Source: Mesorhizobium xinjiangense (GTDB taxonomy: Bacteria > Pseudomonadota > Alphaproteobacteria > Rhizobiales > Rhizobiaceae). Taken from it: DNA of 64,000 nucleotides. The notes under the pieces were generated by a model. It did no database searches and had not been told where the DNA came from. It saw only the letters and a list, made by a program, of their open reading frames with translations. The position numbers and the translations under genes are program-made. The stretch covers positions 62,001 to 126,000 of the forward strand of contig NZ_WOAC01000014.1 of NCBI RefSeq assembly GCF_009749525.1, given 5' to 3'. Shown here one piece after another: positions 19,018 through 27,648 of this stretch (position 1 is the first letter of the stretch; every line of letters begins with the position of its first letter).

Positions 19018-19512
19018 TTACATTCCGCTCACGTTGCCAAGGCGGATTGAATCCTGATTTTTCACCGCCGATCCTGCGCCTCCGAGCCGATCGAGATTTG
19101 CAATCAGGCGATCGAGCAAGGCGACGAATTGCGTCGCCTCCTCGTCCGAGAAACCGTCGAGTGCTTCGCGGTTGCCTTGGAACAAGGCGGCACAAGCATC
19201 GGGCAGACGTGCAAGCGCAACGTCCGTCAAGGAAATGCGGCTGCTGCGGCCATCCGCCGGATCGGTGGATCGCCGGATCAGCCCGTCTCTCTCCATCCGA
19301 ACCATCATCTGCGCCATGGAGGGCTGCTCGATCCTGACGAACCGGGCCAGGTCCCGTTGCGTCTCCGCCCGACCGTTCTTCAGCGCCATCAGAGCCGGCA
19401 GGTAGCCGACACCAAAGCCCAAGGGTTTGAGCCTTGCTTCGCTCAGGCGCGCAAAGCCTCGCGCGGCCAGGCTGATCAGGTGCCCCGGCGTCGACAACAC
19501 GTCCAGTTCCAT
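19018..19512 (-). CDS. MarR-family transcriptional regulator
   Basis: A winged-helix regulator of 164 residues. Characteristic stretches are AETQRDLARFVRIEQPSMAQ (helix-turn-helix) and RDGLIRRSTDPADGRSSRI (wing with the conserved DxRS/R). The ATG at 19512 has AGAGGA six bases upstream; the frame is open much further but that extension is not family-like. It diverges from a SnoaL/NTF2-like gene across 115 bases holding a CATAGGTG direct repeat, its likely operator. It probably represses itself and the divergent gene; the ligand is unknown. Confidence 0.87.
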   Translation of the reverse strand: MELDVLSTPGHLISLAARGFARLSEARLKPLGFGVGYLPALMALKNGRAETQRDLARFVRIEQPSMAQMMVRMERDGLIRRSTDPADGRSSRISLTDVALARLPDACAALFQGNREALDGFSDEEATQFVALLDRLIANLDRLGGAGSAVKNQDSIRLGNVSGM

Positions 19513-19525
19513 CCCATTCCTCTTG

Positions 19526-19553
19526 CATAGGTGCCTATATTGATACATAGGTG
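19526..19553. promoter_or_regulatory. candidate MarR operator
   Basis: CATAGGTG occurs twice in direct orientation (19526-19533 and 19546-19553), 20 bases apart (two helical turns), and the segment between also has inverted arms CCTAT/ATAGG (19534-19538, 19547-19551). It begins 14 bases upstream of the MarR start codon in the divergent promoter. Binding is inference. Confidence 0.5.
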
Positions 19554-19627
19554 ACAATACAACGCGGGGCCGCGGCTCGCAACGGCAGCAAGCCGCGTTC
19601 CTGAAAATGCTGAAAGGACGAACTGTA

Positions 19628-19996
19628 ATGGACAGCGAAATCGCGCTCGTGAAGCGCATGTATGACTGCTTTAACGCGCGGGACATTGACGGCGTTGTGG
19701 CTGTTCTCACTGATGACGTGGCTTGGGCAAACGGCATGGATGGCGGCCATGTTCATGGCTGCGAGGCAGTCAGGGAGTACTGGACGCGTCAATGGACGAT
19801 CGTCAGTCCGCATGTCGAGCCGGTGAGTTTCAGCAAGGCAGCGGACGGCTCAATTCTCGCAGAGGTTCAACAGTCCGTCCGAGATCTCGAAGGCAGGTCC
19901 CTCGAAGGTCAAACGCACGGACTGAAGGACAAGACGATCACACACATCTTCCGCCTGCAGGATGGCAAGGTCTCGCGCTTCGACATCCGCGACTGA
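19628..19996 (+). CDS. SnoaL/NTF2-like domain protein
   Basis: A 122-residue protein of the NTF2-like alpha+beta barrel superfamily, with an N-terminal helix VKRMYDCFNARDIDGVVAVL, the typical DDVAWANG turn and alternating strands to VSRFDIRD. Members include small isomerases, hydrolases and binding proteins, so the function is open. The ATG at 19628 follows AAAGGACGAACTGTA; another in-frame ATG 21 bases upstream lacks a good Shine-Dalgarno. It is divergent from the MarR gene, which probably controls it. Confidence 0.75.
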   Translation: MDSEIALVKRMYDCFNARDIDGVVAVLTDDVAWANGMDGGHVHGCEAVREYWTRQWTIVSPHVEPVSFSKAADGSILAEVQQSVRDLEGRSLEGQTHGLKDKTITHIFRLQDGKVSRFDIRD

Positions 19997-20220
19997 AAAT
20001 CAGCCGTTCGATATGGAGTAGGGCATGGCGACCTGTATGTTGGTTGCCACGCCTCGGTGCGTAACGACGATGGTGGTTTGTGCCCGCGCAAAAATTCGCG
20101 TCTGCTTTAGACGACGGATGGCTCGAGAGCGGACCCATGGCCTCCCACCCAATTGCGGCCGGTTGCGCATCGGACAAGTGCGCGTAGTGTAGCCGGCGGT
20201 CAACACGGTTGGGAGCACAC

Positions 20221-20958
20221 ATGATTGTCCAGGCCTGTTTGAACGGCGCGCGTCAGCGCGGTTTTCACCCGCAGCTTCCATTGACCGTCGCCGATCTGGC
20301 GCGCGACGGCGCAGCCTGTGTCGCAGCCGGCGCGGCCGAATTGCACCTTCATCCCCGCGCTTCCGACGGCAGAGAAAGCCTGGCGGCCGTCGACGAAACG
20401 ATGCCGGCCCTGCGTCGGGCCTGTCCGGGAACCCTGATCGGCGTGTCGACCGGAGCATGGATCGAGGCGGACGAGGCGCGGACCCGCGAGGCCATAGCCG
20501 GGTGGCGTGAGCTGCCCGACTACGCCTCCGTCAACCTCGCCGAACCCGACGCGCCCGGCGTGATGAACGTTCTGCGCCAACGTGGCGTGGGCATCGAGGC
20601 CGGCCTGGCGTCGGTCGCGGATGCCGAGCGCCTCGTGAAGCTGGACGATCGTGACCGGGTGCTGCGCATCCTGATCGAGATCGAAGAGCAGGCGCTCGAG
20701 CCAGCCTACGAGATCACTGACGGGATTGCTGCCGTTCTCGAGCGCGCCGGCATGCGCCGGCCGGTCCTGCTGCACGGTTTCGACGCGACCGTTTGGCCCT
20801 TCGTCGAATTGGCGCGTGAGCGGCGCTGGTCGACGCGGGTCGGCCTGGAAGATGGCAAGCATCTGGCTGATGGAGCCGTGGCGCCCGACAACACGGCACT
20901 GGTGGCCGCCGCCGTGGCAATTTTCGCAAATACGCCCGCAGGTGAAGCCGCTCGATAG
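20221..20958 (+). CDS. BKACE-family (beta-keto acid cleavage) protein
   Basis: Resembles the beta-keto acid cleavage enzyme family (DUF849), zinc-dependent TIM-barrel enzymes that transfer an acetyl group from acetyl-CoA onto a beta-keto acid. Seen are the N-terminal CLNGAR, the metal-binding HLHPR, GVSTGAWIEAD, and VGLEDGKHLADG near the C-terminus. At 245 residues it is shorter than typical BKACE proteins (about 270-310). The ATG at 20221 follows GGGAG. It lies alone, convergent with tadD, so the substrate is unknown. Confidence 0.75.
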   Translation: MIVQACLNGARQRGFHPQLPLTVADLARDGAACVAAGAAELHLHPRASDGRESLAAVDETMPALRRACPGTLIGVSTGAWIEADEARTREAIAGWRELPDYASVNLAEPDAPGVMNVLRQRGVGIEAGLASVADAERLVKLDDRDRVLRILIEIEEQALEPAYEITDGIAAVLERAGMRRPVLLHGFDATVWPFVELARERRWSTRVGLEDGKHLADGAVAPDNTALVAAAVAIFANTPAGEAAR

Positions 20959-20978
20959 GCCCCATTCGGGAGGCCGCT

Positions 20979-21800
20979 TCAGCCCCCCTTGTTCTTCCGC
21001 TTGTCTTCGTCCTTGAGCTGGTTCCAGCTGTTTTGCTGAGCGAGCATGGAGCGCAGATAGGCGACATTCGCCTTGGCCTGGTCGGGTGGAAGCTCTTTCG
21101 TCGCGATACGCTCGGCCTCGTCGAAGCGGCCTTGCAGGCCGACGACGAGCGCCAGGTTCTGGCGCACCCGGCTGTCGGCGCCGGGCAGCGCGGCCGCCTT
21201 GCGCATATGGGTCTCGGCCGTCTTCAGATCGCCTTCGAGGAGATAGGACATGCCCAGATTGGACAGGATCGAGGGCTCGTCGGGTTTCAATTCGAGCGCC
21301 CGGCGGTAGAGGTCGCGCGCCTCGGCCGCCTCGCCGATCTGGTCGAGGATCGCCGCCTCCGCCGACATCAGTTTCCAGTCGGGATATTCCGGCGTCTGGG
21401 CGCGGCGGATCGAATCGAGCGCCGGCTCGAGTTCGCCGGATGCCGCCAGCGCCTTGCCGTAGGCGGCCAGCACTTCCCGGTCCTTGGGATGGTCGATCGC
21501 AAGCTTTCGCATGACGGCCAGCGACTGGTCGGTGCGCCCGTTCATCTGCAGCACGTTGGCATAGCTGAGCGCAACCGGCTTGTTCGAAGGATCTCTGGTG
21601 TATCGGTGTCCGAGCTTGTCGGCCGCCCTGTCGAGTTCCCGGCTCGACATCTGATCCAGTTGCATGGGGCTGGACCGGCTGATCGACCCCGTCGTCATCC
21701 TGTCCTTGGCGCAGCCCGATATCGCCGCCGCCAACGCCATGGCGATCGCCGTCGTCGCCAACCGTTTGCCGGTTGCGTTCATCCCCCGATTGGTCAACAT
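20979..21800 (-). CDS. tadD: Tad pilus TPR lipoprotein TadD
   Basis: A tetratricopeptide-repeat lipoprotein of the Tad apparatus. The N-terminal signal ends in a lipobox (AAAISGCAKD). TPR-like helices fill the body, for example LYRRALELKPDEPSILSNLG and MRKAAALPGADSRVRQNLAL, ending in a Lys-rich tail. The ATG at 21800 has GGAGAAGG upstream, giving 273 residues. It is on the opposite strand from the cpa-tadC run and separated from it by four accessory genes. Half-sites of TTAA type lie upstream at about 21865-21885. Confidence 0.85.
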   Translation of the reverse strand: MLTNRGMNATGKRLATTAIAMALAAAISGCAKDRMTTGSISRSSPMQLDQMSSRELDRAADKLGHRYTRDPSNKPVALSYANVLQMNGRTDQSLAVMRKLAIDHPKDREVLAAYGKALAASGELEPALDSIRRAQTPEYPDWKLMSAEAAILDQIGEAAEARDLYRRALELKPDEPSILSNLGMSYLLEGDLKTAETHMRKAAALPGADSRVRQNLALVVGLQGRFDEAERIATKELPPDQAKANVAYLRSMLAQQNSWNQLKDEDKRKNKGG

Positions 21801-21915
21801 GCCCCTTCTCCGCCAGTGCAACGTGCCTGATTTGGATTACCGCCGGTTTGGAGAAATAATCCGTTAACCCTAACGGACCGTTAAGTCCGCAAGGTTTCGA
21901 CACCAGGAGTTGAAA

Positions 21916-23298
21916 GTGCCGACAAAGCCGATCGAACTGACCGCCACGGAGGCCGAGGGCTCGCGCCCCGTCCATCTGGTCGAGAAGGGAACGCTGGCGG
22001 AAAAGGGCCTACCACCCGAGATTCTCGCCTGGGCGCAGGACAACGGCTTTTCAGGCAGGGCCGGCGAGACGCTTGTCTATCCGGACCAATCGGGGCGCCT
22101 CGGCGGCGTGCTCTTCGGCATCGAGGGTGCAGAGGGCTTCGCGCCGCTGGCAACCGGCGCGCTGGCGCGGTCGCTGCCGGAGGGCGACTGGCATTTCGCC
22201 GACGCGCCGGACAATCCGCATCTTGCCGCGCTCGGCCTTCTGATGGGCGCCTACCGCTTCGACCACTACAAGAAGAATGGCGCAAAGGGCCTGCGCTTCG
22301 CCTTGCCGGACGGTGCCGACCTCGCCCGCGTCGGCCGCGTCGCCGACGGCGTTTATCTGACGCGCGATCTCATCAACACTCCGACCAACGATCTCGGGCC
22401 GGCCGCGCTCGAACAGGCCGTGCGCGACCTCGCCGACGCGCATGGGGCCGAGGTGAACGTCGTTTCGGGCGATCAGCTTCTGCAACAGAATTTTCCTATG
22501 ATCCATGCCGTCGGGCGGGCCGGTACCGAGGCGCCACGGCTGATCGACCTGACATGGGGCCCGGCCGATGCGCCCAGGGTCACGCTCGTCGGCAAGGGCG
22601 TGTGCTTCGATACCGGCGGGCTCGACATCAAGCCGGCCAGCGGCATGCTGTTGATGAAGAAGGATATGGGCGGGGCGGCAAACGTCCTCGGGCTTGCCTC
22701 GATGATCATGGCGGCCGGGCTCAAACTGCGCCTGCGGGTTCTTATCCCCGCGGTCGAGAACGCCATTGCCGGCAACGCTTTCCGGCCCGGCGACGTGCTG
22801 CAAAGCCGCAAGGGGCTTACGGTCGAGGTGGGCAATACCGATGCCGAGGGCCGGCTCGTGCTCGCCGACGCGCTGGCCCTGGCCGACGAGGAGGCGCCGC
22901 AATTGCTGATCGACATGGCGACGCTGACCGGCGCGGCCCGCGTGGCGCTGGGGCCCGATGTGTCGCCTTTTTACACCGACGACGAGGCGCTCGCCGCCAA
23001 GATCATGACGGCATCGGGCTCGCAGGCCGACCCTCTGTGGCGCATGCCGCTATGGAAGCCCTACGATGCCAGGCTTTCCTCCAAGGTGGCCGATCTCAAC
23101 AACGTCACCGCCGACGGCTTCGCCGGCTCGGTGACGGCCGCCCTGTTCCTGCAGCGCTTCGTCGAGCGGACCGCCGCGTGGGTCCATTTCGACATCTATG
23201 GCTGGAACCCTGCGGACCGTGCGCACGCGCTCACCGGCGGAGAGGCGCAGGGCATCCGGGCGCTCGAACGCCTGATCGCCGAGCGCTTTGCCGGCTGA
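21916..23298 (+). CDS. leucyl aminopeptidase (M17 family)
   Basis: A cytosolic di-metal aminopeptidase releasing N-terminal residues from peptides. The catalytic C-terminal domain is complete: VGKGVCFDTGGLDIKP, KKDMGGAA and the family signature NTDAEGRLVLADAL carrying metal ligands. The 460 residues fit the shorter alphaproteobacterial M17 group. I start at GTG 21916, which has AGGAG six bases upstream; the in-frame TTG at 21910 abuts that Shine-Dalgarno. The adjacent downstream genes are a winged-helix protein and an NlpC/P60 hydrolase, a recurrent arrangement in this order. Confidence 0.93.
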   Translation: MPTKPIELTATEAEGSRPVHLVEKGTLAEKGLPPEILAWAQDNGFSGRAGETLVYPDQSGRLGGVLFGIEGAEGFAPLATGALARSLPEGDWHFADAPDNPHLAALGLLMGAYRFDHYKKNGAKGLRFALPDGADLARVGRVADGVYLTRDLINTPTNDLGPAALEQAVRDLADAHGAEVNVVSGDQLLQQNFPMIHAVGRAGTEAPRLIDLTWGPADAPRVTLVGKGVCFDTGGLDIKPASGMLLMKKDMGGAANVLGLASMIMAAGLKLRLRVLIPAVENAIAGNAFRPGDVLQSRKGLTVEVGNTDAEGRLVLADALALADEEAPQLLIDMATLTGAARVALGPDVSPFYTDDEALAAKIMTASGSQADPLWRMPLWKPYDARLSSKVADLNNVTADGFAGSVTAALFLQRFVERTAAWVHFDIYGWNPADRAHALTGGEAQGIRALERLIAERFAG

Positions 23299-23371
23299 CC
23301 GGCTTGCCAGGCAAGACGTTTCGCGATTGAATGATACGGGACCGAAACGACCATTGCCGGGGATGGCGATC

Positions 23372-23722
23372 ATGTCGATCACACTGCGTCCCGTCCAGGC
23401 CCTGCGGCTGTGGCAGAATGTGGCCCTGGCCGAAATCAACGACCAGCGCCCGGACCTCACAATGCGCCAGGCGGCGATCCTTCTGACGATCTATCTGGAT
23501 CCGCCGCCTCATACGGTGCGTGGTCTGGCCGCGCGGTTGAACGTCACCAAGCCGGTCATCACCCGCGCGCTCGACACGATGGGAGCGATGAAGCTGGTTT
23601 CGCGCCATCGCGATCAGCGCGACAAGCGCAATGTTCTTGTCAGACGCACCGTCGAAGGGGCCCTCTTTGTGGAACGTTTCGGCGATGCGATTGTGGAGAA
23701 AGCAAGAGGCCTGCCGCTTTGA
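23372..23722 (+). CDS. MarR-like winged-helix protein
   Basis: A 116-residue DNA-binding protein. The helix-turn-helix PPHTVRGLAARLNVTKPVIT and the wing MKLVSRHRDQRDKRNVLVRR match MarR-type folds but without long dimerisation helices. In-frame ATGs at 23363 and 23372 are both possible; 23372 has GGGGA at a better distance. Its TGA overlaps the TTG start of the following NlpC/P60 gene (TTGA), so the two are probably co-translated. The target is unknown. Confidence 0.82.
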   Translation: MSITLRPVQALRLWQNVALAEINDQRPDLTMRQAAILLTIYLDPPPHTVRGLAARLNVTKPVITRALDTMGAMKLVSRHRDQRDKRNVLVRRTVEGALFVERFGDAIVEKARGLPL

Positions 23723-24579
23723 CATCCCTGGATCCCAGATTGCACGCCTACCGGCCGGACCTTGCCGATATCCGCCTGCAGCGCCGGGTGGAAGCCGGGC
23801 GCTTCGTGGAAGGCCGTCCGATGCGCATTGCCGTACCGGCCGCCGACATGAGGGCCGGGCCGGCGGCGGACTCCGGGGTCAACAGCCAGCTCGTGTTCGG
23901 TGATCCGGTTCTGCTGTTCGAGACGGGCGGGGACACTGCTTGGGTACAAGCGGTCGAAGACGATTATGTCGGTTATGTCCGGTCCTCCGACCTGGCCGAA
24001 CCGGACGCCGGGCCGACCCATCATGTGGTCGTGCCGCGTACATTCGCCTATCCCGGTCCCGAGTTGAAGGCGCCGGCGACGCGGACCTTGTCGATGGGCT
24101 CGCGCGTTCGTGTTGTCGGCCATGCCGAAACGCGCGGCACGCATTATGCGCTGCTTGCCTCGGGCGAAGCGCTGATCGCAGCGCACCTGCTGGCGATCGA
24201 TGAGTGGTTGCCCGATTTCGTGACGGTGGCGGAGATGTTCGGGCACACGCCCTATCTGTGGGGCGGCACGAGCGGTTTCGGGCTCGATTGCTCCGGCCTG
24301 ATCCAGCTTGCCATGCGCATGGCCGGACGCGTGGTGCTGCGTGATTCCGACATGCAGGCCGAAACGATCGGCACGCCGGTCGAGCCGGGCGGCGATCATG
24401 CCGGCCTGCGGCGCGGCGATCTCGTCTTCTGGAAGGGCCATGTCGGCATCGTCTGCGCGCCGGGGCAGATGATCCACGCCTCGGGCCACCAGATGATGGT
24501 GGTGAAGGAACCGCTGGCCGAAGCCGTCGCGCGGATCAGGCGCGTCTACGCGGAACCGACAGGATTCCGCCGGCCGTGA
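23719..24579 (+). CDS. NlpC/P60-family peptidoglycan hydrolase
   Basis: A cysteine peptidase acting on peptidoglycan stem peptides. The N-terminal region has bacterial SH3-like segments (VQAVEDDYVGYVRSSDL), and the C-terminal NlpC/P60 domain shows the catalytic Cys in FGLDCSGLIQLAM, His in WKGHVGIV and a third polar site in MIHASGHQMMVV. No signal peptide is seen. Translation starts at TTG 23719, overlapping the upstream stop; the N-terminus TSLDPRLHAYRPDLAD is family-typical, which supports this rare start. 286 residues. Confidence 0.88.
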   Translation: MTSLDPRLHAYRPDLADIRLQRRVEAGRFVEGRPMRIAVPAADMRAGPAADSGVNSQLVFGDPVLLFETGGDTAWVQAVEDDYVGYVRSSDLAEPDAGPTHHVVVPRTFAYPGPELKAPATRTLSMGSRVRVVGHAETRGTHYALLASGEALIAAHLLAIDEWLPDFVTVAEMFGHTPYLWGGTSGFGLDCSGLIQLAMRMAGRVVLRDSDMQAETIGTPVEPGGDHAGLRRGDLVFWKGHVGIVCAPGQMIHASGHQMMVVKEPLAEAVARIRRVYAEPTGFRRP

Positions 24580-24585
24580 ATTCGC

Positions 24586-25536
24586 TCAATAGCCGGCCTT
24601 GCGGTCGACGAGATTGCGCAGCGGCTCGCCACGGTCGAAGGCGTCCATCTGGTCGAGCATCGGCGGGGCCAGATGGGCGGGATCGGACGTCGCCGCGGCA
24701 TGCGGCGTGACGAACACCTTGGGATGCGTCCAGATCGCGCTGGTCCTGGGCAAAGGCTCGGTCTCGAAGACGTCGAGGCTCGCTTCCTTCAACATTCCGT
24801 CGTCGAGCGCGCGCACGATGTCGGCATCCTTTTGCAGCTTGCCGCGCCCGGCATTGATCAGCACAGCGCCGCCGATCGCATTGTCGCGCCTGAGCTTCGA
24901 CAGGAGCGCATAGTCGACGATGCCGGTCGTGCCCGGGGTCAGCGGCAGGAGCACGACGAGAATGTCCGTCGCAGCCAGGAAGTCTGAAAGGCCGTCATTG
25001 CCGCTGAAGGTGGTGACGCCATCCACCGTCTTCGGGGTGCGCGTCCAGCCATTGACCCGATAACCAAGGGCGATCAGCGCATTTGCCGCCGCGCCGCCGA
25101 GCTGGCCGAGGCCCATGATCCCGACCGAGACCTGATCGGCAGGCGCCTGGGGCGGCTCATGCCAAACCTTGCGCTTCTGCTGCGCGCGATAGAGTGCGCC
25201 CTGCCGGTGATGGTCGAGCACCCGCCAGCAGACATATTCCACCATGTACTGCGTCAGGTTCTCGGCCACGACCCTGACGATGGGAACGTCCGGCAAGCCC
25301 GGATCGGCGAACAGGTGATCGACACCGGCGCCGATCGAGAAGATCGCCTTCAGATTGGGCAGCGTCGCCAGCAGGTTCGGCCGCTGCTTCCACACCACCG
25401 CATATTCGATCGACGGGTCGGCCGGACCGTCCGGCTCGAGCACGACGTCGCGCCGCGCCGACAGCAATTCGTGCCAGCGGCGCGGATTGAAGCCGGTGAT
25501 GGAAAGCAGAATGCGTCCCTTGGGCTTGTCGGTCAT
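24586..25536 (-). CDS. glyoxylate/hydroxypyruvate reductase A-like 2-hydroxyacid dehydrogenase
   Basis: An NAD(P)H-dependent D-2-hydroxyacid dehydrogenase of the GhrA type. The dinucleotide-binding motif is GIMGLGQLGGAAA; the catalytic Arg is in INAGRGKLQ, Glu in DVFETEPLP and His in VTPHAAA. The 316 residues match GhrA length. The ATG at 25536 is chosen over a TTG at 25563. It ends six bases from the convergent NlpC/P60 gene and lies 29 bases downstream of yejF on the same strand. Glyoxylate or hydroxypyruvate is the likely substrate by family. Confidence 0.85.
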   Translation of the reverse strand: MTDKPKGRILLSITGFNPRRWHELLSARRDVVLEPDGPADPSIEYAVVWKQRPNLLATLPNLKAIFSIGAGVDHLFADPGLPDVPIVRVVAENLTQYMVEYVCWRVLDHHRQGALYRAQQKRKVWHEPPQAPADQVSVGIMGLGQLGGAAANALIALGYRVNGWTRTPKTVDGVTTFSGNDGLSDFLAATDILVVLLPLTPGTTGIVDYALLSKLRRDNAIGGAVLINAGRGKLQKDADIVRALDDGMLKEASLDVFETEPLPRTSAIWTHPKVFVTPHAAATSDPAHLAPPMLDQMDAFDRGEPLRNLVDRKAGY

Positions 25537-25565
25537 GGCTTCGGCTTTTCCCCCCGGTCTCAATT

Positions 25566-27194
25566 CTATTGGCTGACGACGCCCGCCGGCGCCGCCTCGA
25601 TGTCGAACGCCGCGGCAATGAGCGCCCTGGTATAGTCGGTCCGCGGCTCTTCGAAGATCTGCTGGCAGGGACCGAATTCCATCACCTTGCCATTGCGCAT
25701 GACGACGACCTCGTTGGCAAGCGCGCGCACTACCTTCAAGTCATGGCTGATGAACAGATAGGCCAGATTGTGCTTTTTTTGCAGATCACGCAGCAGGTCG
25801 ACCACCTGCGCCTGCACGCTCATGTCCAATGCCGAGGTGGGCTCGTCGAGCATGACGAATTTCGGCTTGAGCACCATGGCCCGGGCAATCGCGATGCGCT
25901 GGCGCTGGCCGCCGGAAAATTCGTGCGGATAGCGGTACCGTGTCTCGGGATCGAGGCCGACTTCCTGCAACACTGCGACAACGCGGTCGTCACGCTCGTC
26001 TGGCGACAGCTTCGGCTCGTGAATGCGCAAGCCTTCCTCGATGATCTCGGTCACCGACATGCGGGGGCTGAGCGAGCCGAACGGGTCCTGGAAGACGATC
26101 TGGATCTCGCGGCGCAAGGGACGCATCTGGGAAAGGGAGAGACGGTCGATGGATTGGCCGCGGAAATCGATCTGGCCTTTCGAGGCGATCATGCGGCAGA
26201 GCGCCAGGCCGAGCGTCGTCTTGCCCGATCCCGACTCGCCGACGATACCCAGCGTCTGCCCTGCCCGCACCGTCGCGTCGATCCCGTCGACGGCCTTGAC
26301 GTGGTCCACCACACGGCGAAAGAAGCCCTTCTTGATCGGGAACCAGACCTTGACGTCGCTGCCGGTCATGACGCTCTCGGCATCCGGGTCGGCTGCCGGC
26401 GGCTGGCCTTTCGGTTCGGCGGCGAGCAGGTGGCGCGTGTAGTCGTGCTGCGGATTGTCGAATATTTCGCCCGTCGGGCCGTGCTCGACGATCTTGCCCT
26501 TCGTCATCACGCAGACACGGTCGGCAATGCGCCGCACGATGCCCAGATCGTGGGTGATGAAGAGCACCGACATGTCGTTCCTGGCCTTGAGCCGGTCGAG
26601 CAGTTCCAGGATCTGCGCCTGCACCGTGACGTCGAGCGCCGTGGTCGGCTCGTCGGCGATCAGCAGCGACGGCTCGTTGGCCAGCGCCATGGCGATCATG
26701 ACACGCTGGCGCTGGCCGCCGGACAATTGGTGCGGATAGGCGCCGAGCCTCTTTTCGGCATCGCGGATTCCGACCTCTTCGAGCAGTTCAAGCGTGCGCT
26801 CGCGCGCCCGGGCTTCGCCCATGCCCTGATGCACCTTCAGGATCTCGCCGATCTGCTGCTCGATCGTGTGCAGCGGATTGAGCGACGTCATCGGCTCCTG
26901 GAAGATCATGGTGATCTTGCTGCCGCGCACGCGCCTGAGCTCGGCCTCGCCGGCGGCAAGAAGGTCGTGCCCGTTAAACAGGATCTCACCGGAGGGATGG
27001 CTGGCCGACGGATAGGAGAGAAGCTTGAGCACCGAAAGCGCGGTGACCGACTTGCCGGAGCCCGACTCGCCGACGAGCGCCACCGTCTCGCCCGGGGCGA
27101 TGTCGAAGGAGACGCGGTCGACGGCAAGGTTCTCCGCCCCGCCTTGGGTAAAGGCGACGGACAGATCGCGTACGGATAGGAGAGGGGCTTCCAT
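25566..27194 (-). CDS. yejF: peptide ABC transporter ATP-binding protein (YejF-like)
   Basis: A double-ABC ATPase that powers uptake of oligopeptides. The first half carries Walker [12 protein letters not shown], signature LSGGQRQRV and Walker B DEPTTALD; the second [20 protein letters not shown] and DEPTSALD. The 542 residues are typical of YejF. It belongs with yejE, yejB and two solute-binding genes upstream but is cut off from yejE by a toxin-antitoxin island of about 1.1 kb. Its ATG shares one base with the stop of a truncated PIN gene (TAATG), so translation may depend on that remnant or on readthrough from the island. Confidence 0.94.
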   Translation of the reverse strand: MEAPLLSVRDLSVAFTQGGAENLAVDRVSFDIAPGETVALVGESGSGKSVTALSVLKLLSYPSASHPSGEILFNGHDLLAAGEAELRRVRGSKITMIFQEPMTSLNPLHTIEQQIGEILKVHQGMGEARARERTLELLEEVGIRDAEKRLGAYPHQLSGGQRQRVMIAMALANEPSLLIADEPTTALDVTVQAQILELLDRLKARNDMSVLFITHDLGIVRRIADRVCVMTKGKIVEHGPTGEIFDNPQHDYTRHLLAAEPKGQPPAADPDAESVMTGSDVKVWFPIKKGFFRRVVDHVKAVDGIDATVRAGQTLGIVGESGSGKTTLGLALCRMIASKGQIDFRGQSIDRLSLSQMRPLRREIQIVFQDPFGSLSPRMSVTEIIEEGLRIHEPKLSPDERDDRVVAVLQEVGLDPETRYRYPHEFSGGQRQRIAIARAMVLKPKFVMLDEPTSALDMSVQAQVVDLLRDLQKKHNLAYLFISHDLKVVRALANEVVVMRNGKVMEFGPCQQIFEEPRTDYTRALIAAAFDIEAAPAGVVSQ

Positions 27195-27355
27195 TAGGGC
27201 CGACTTTCCAGGATTGCTTCAAGCATATCGGTTGTAGGAGCCATAGTTTTCAGATTCGCCGCGGTTGCGGCAGCATGCCGCTGCCGTTCATTCCGGCCTT
27301 CGCCAAGCTCAATGAATATGTTGGTATCCAGGTAAAGGCGTCGAATGGACCCCAT
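27194..27355 (-). pseudogene. truncated PIN-domain toxin (53 codons)
   Basis: A short frame reading MGSIRRLYLDTNIFIELGEG, then diverging and ending TTDMLEAILESRP. The start is a clear PIN-domain N-terminus: LYLDTNIF supplies the first catalytic Asp (residue 10). PIN toxins are about 130 residues, and the other acidic residues that complete the active site are absent, so it is almost certainly inactive. Its ATG overlaps the stop of the preceding antitoxin (ATGA) and its TAA overlaps the yejF ATG (TAATG). I infer that a deletion removed the toxin's 3' part and fused the remainder to yejF. Confidence 0.72.
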
Positions 27356-27591
27356 CAATAATCCCACTCGTCGCGCAACTCGCGTATGCGATCGACCGCT
27401 TCTTCCATCGTCACGCCGCGCGCATTGGCGCGCGCATCACGCAGGGACTTCAGAAGCTCTTCGCGGGTCATCGGAGGGCGCAGCGCTTCTTCCTCGATGG
27501 TGATCTTCACCGACGCATCCGACGCTATGTCGCCACGCAGTTCTTCCGGCAGCTTCGAAGCGGGGTAGTGCTCAAGGACGATCTTGTTCAT
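27355..27591 (-). CDS. antitoxin-like protein upstream of the PIN remnant
   Basis: A 78-residue acidic protein (MNKIVLEHYPASKLPEELRG at the start, ending RIRELRDEWDY). A C-terminal acidic or aromatic tail after a predicted helix is usual for antitoxins that wrap around PIN toxins. The four-base overlap with a following PIN frame is the standard antitoxin-toxin layout. With its partner truncated, it is a likely orphan antitoxin. I do not recognise a named family with certainty. Confidence 0.65.
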   Translation of the reverse strand: MNKIVLEHYPASKLPEELRGDIASDASVKITIEEEALRPPMTREELLKSLRDARANARGVTMEEAVDRIRELRDEWDY

Positions 27592-27648
27592 GGTCTCGAA
27601 CCTGCGGTTCCGATGCTTCCTGCATAGTAGACATTTCCACGCGCCACT

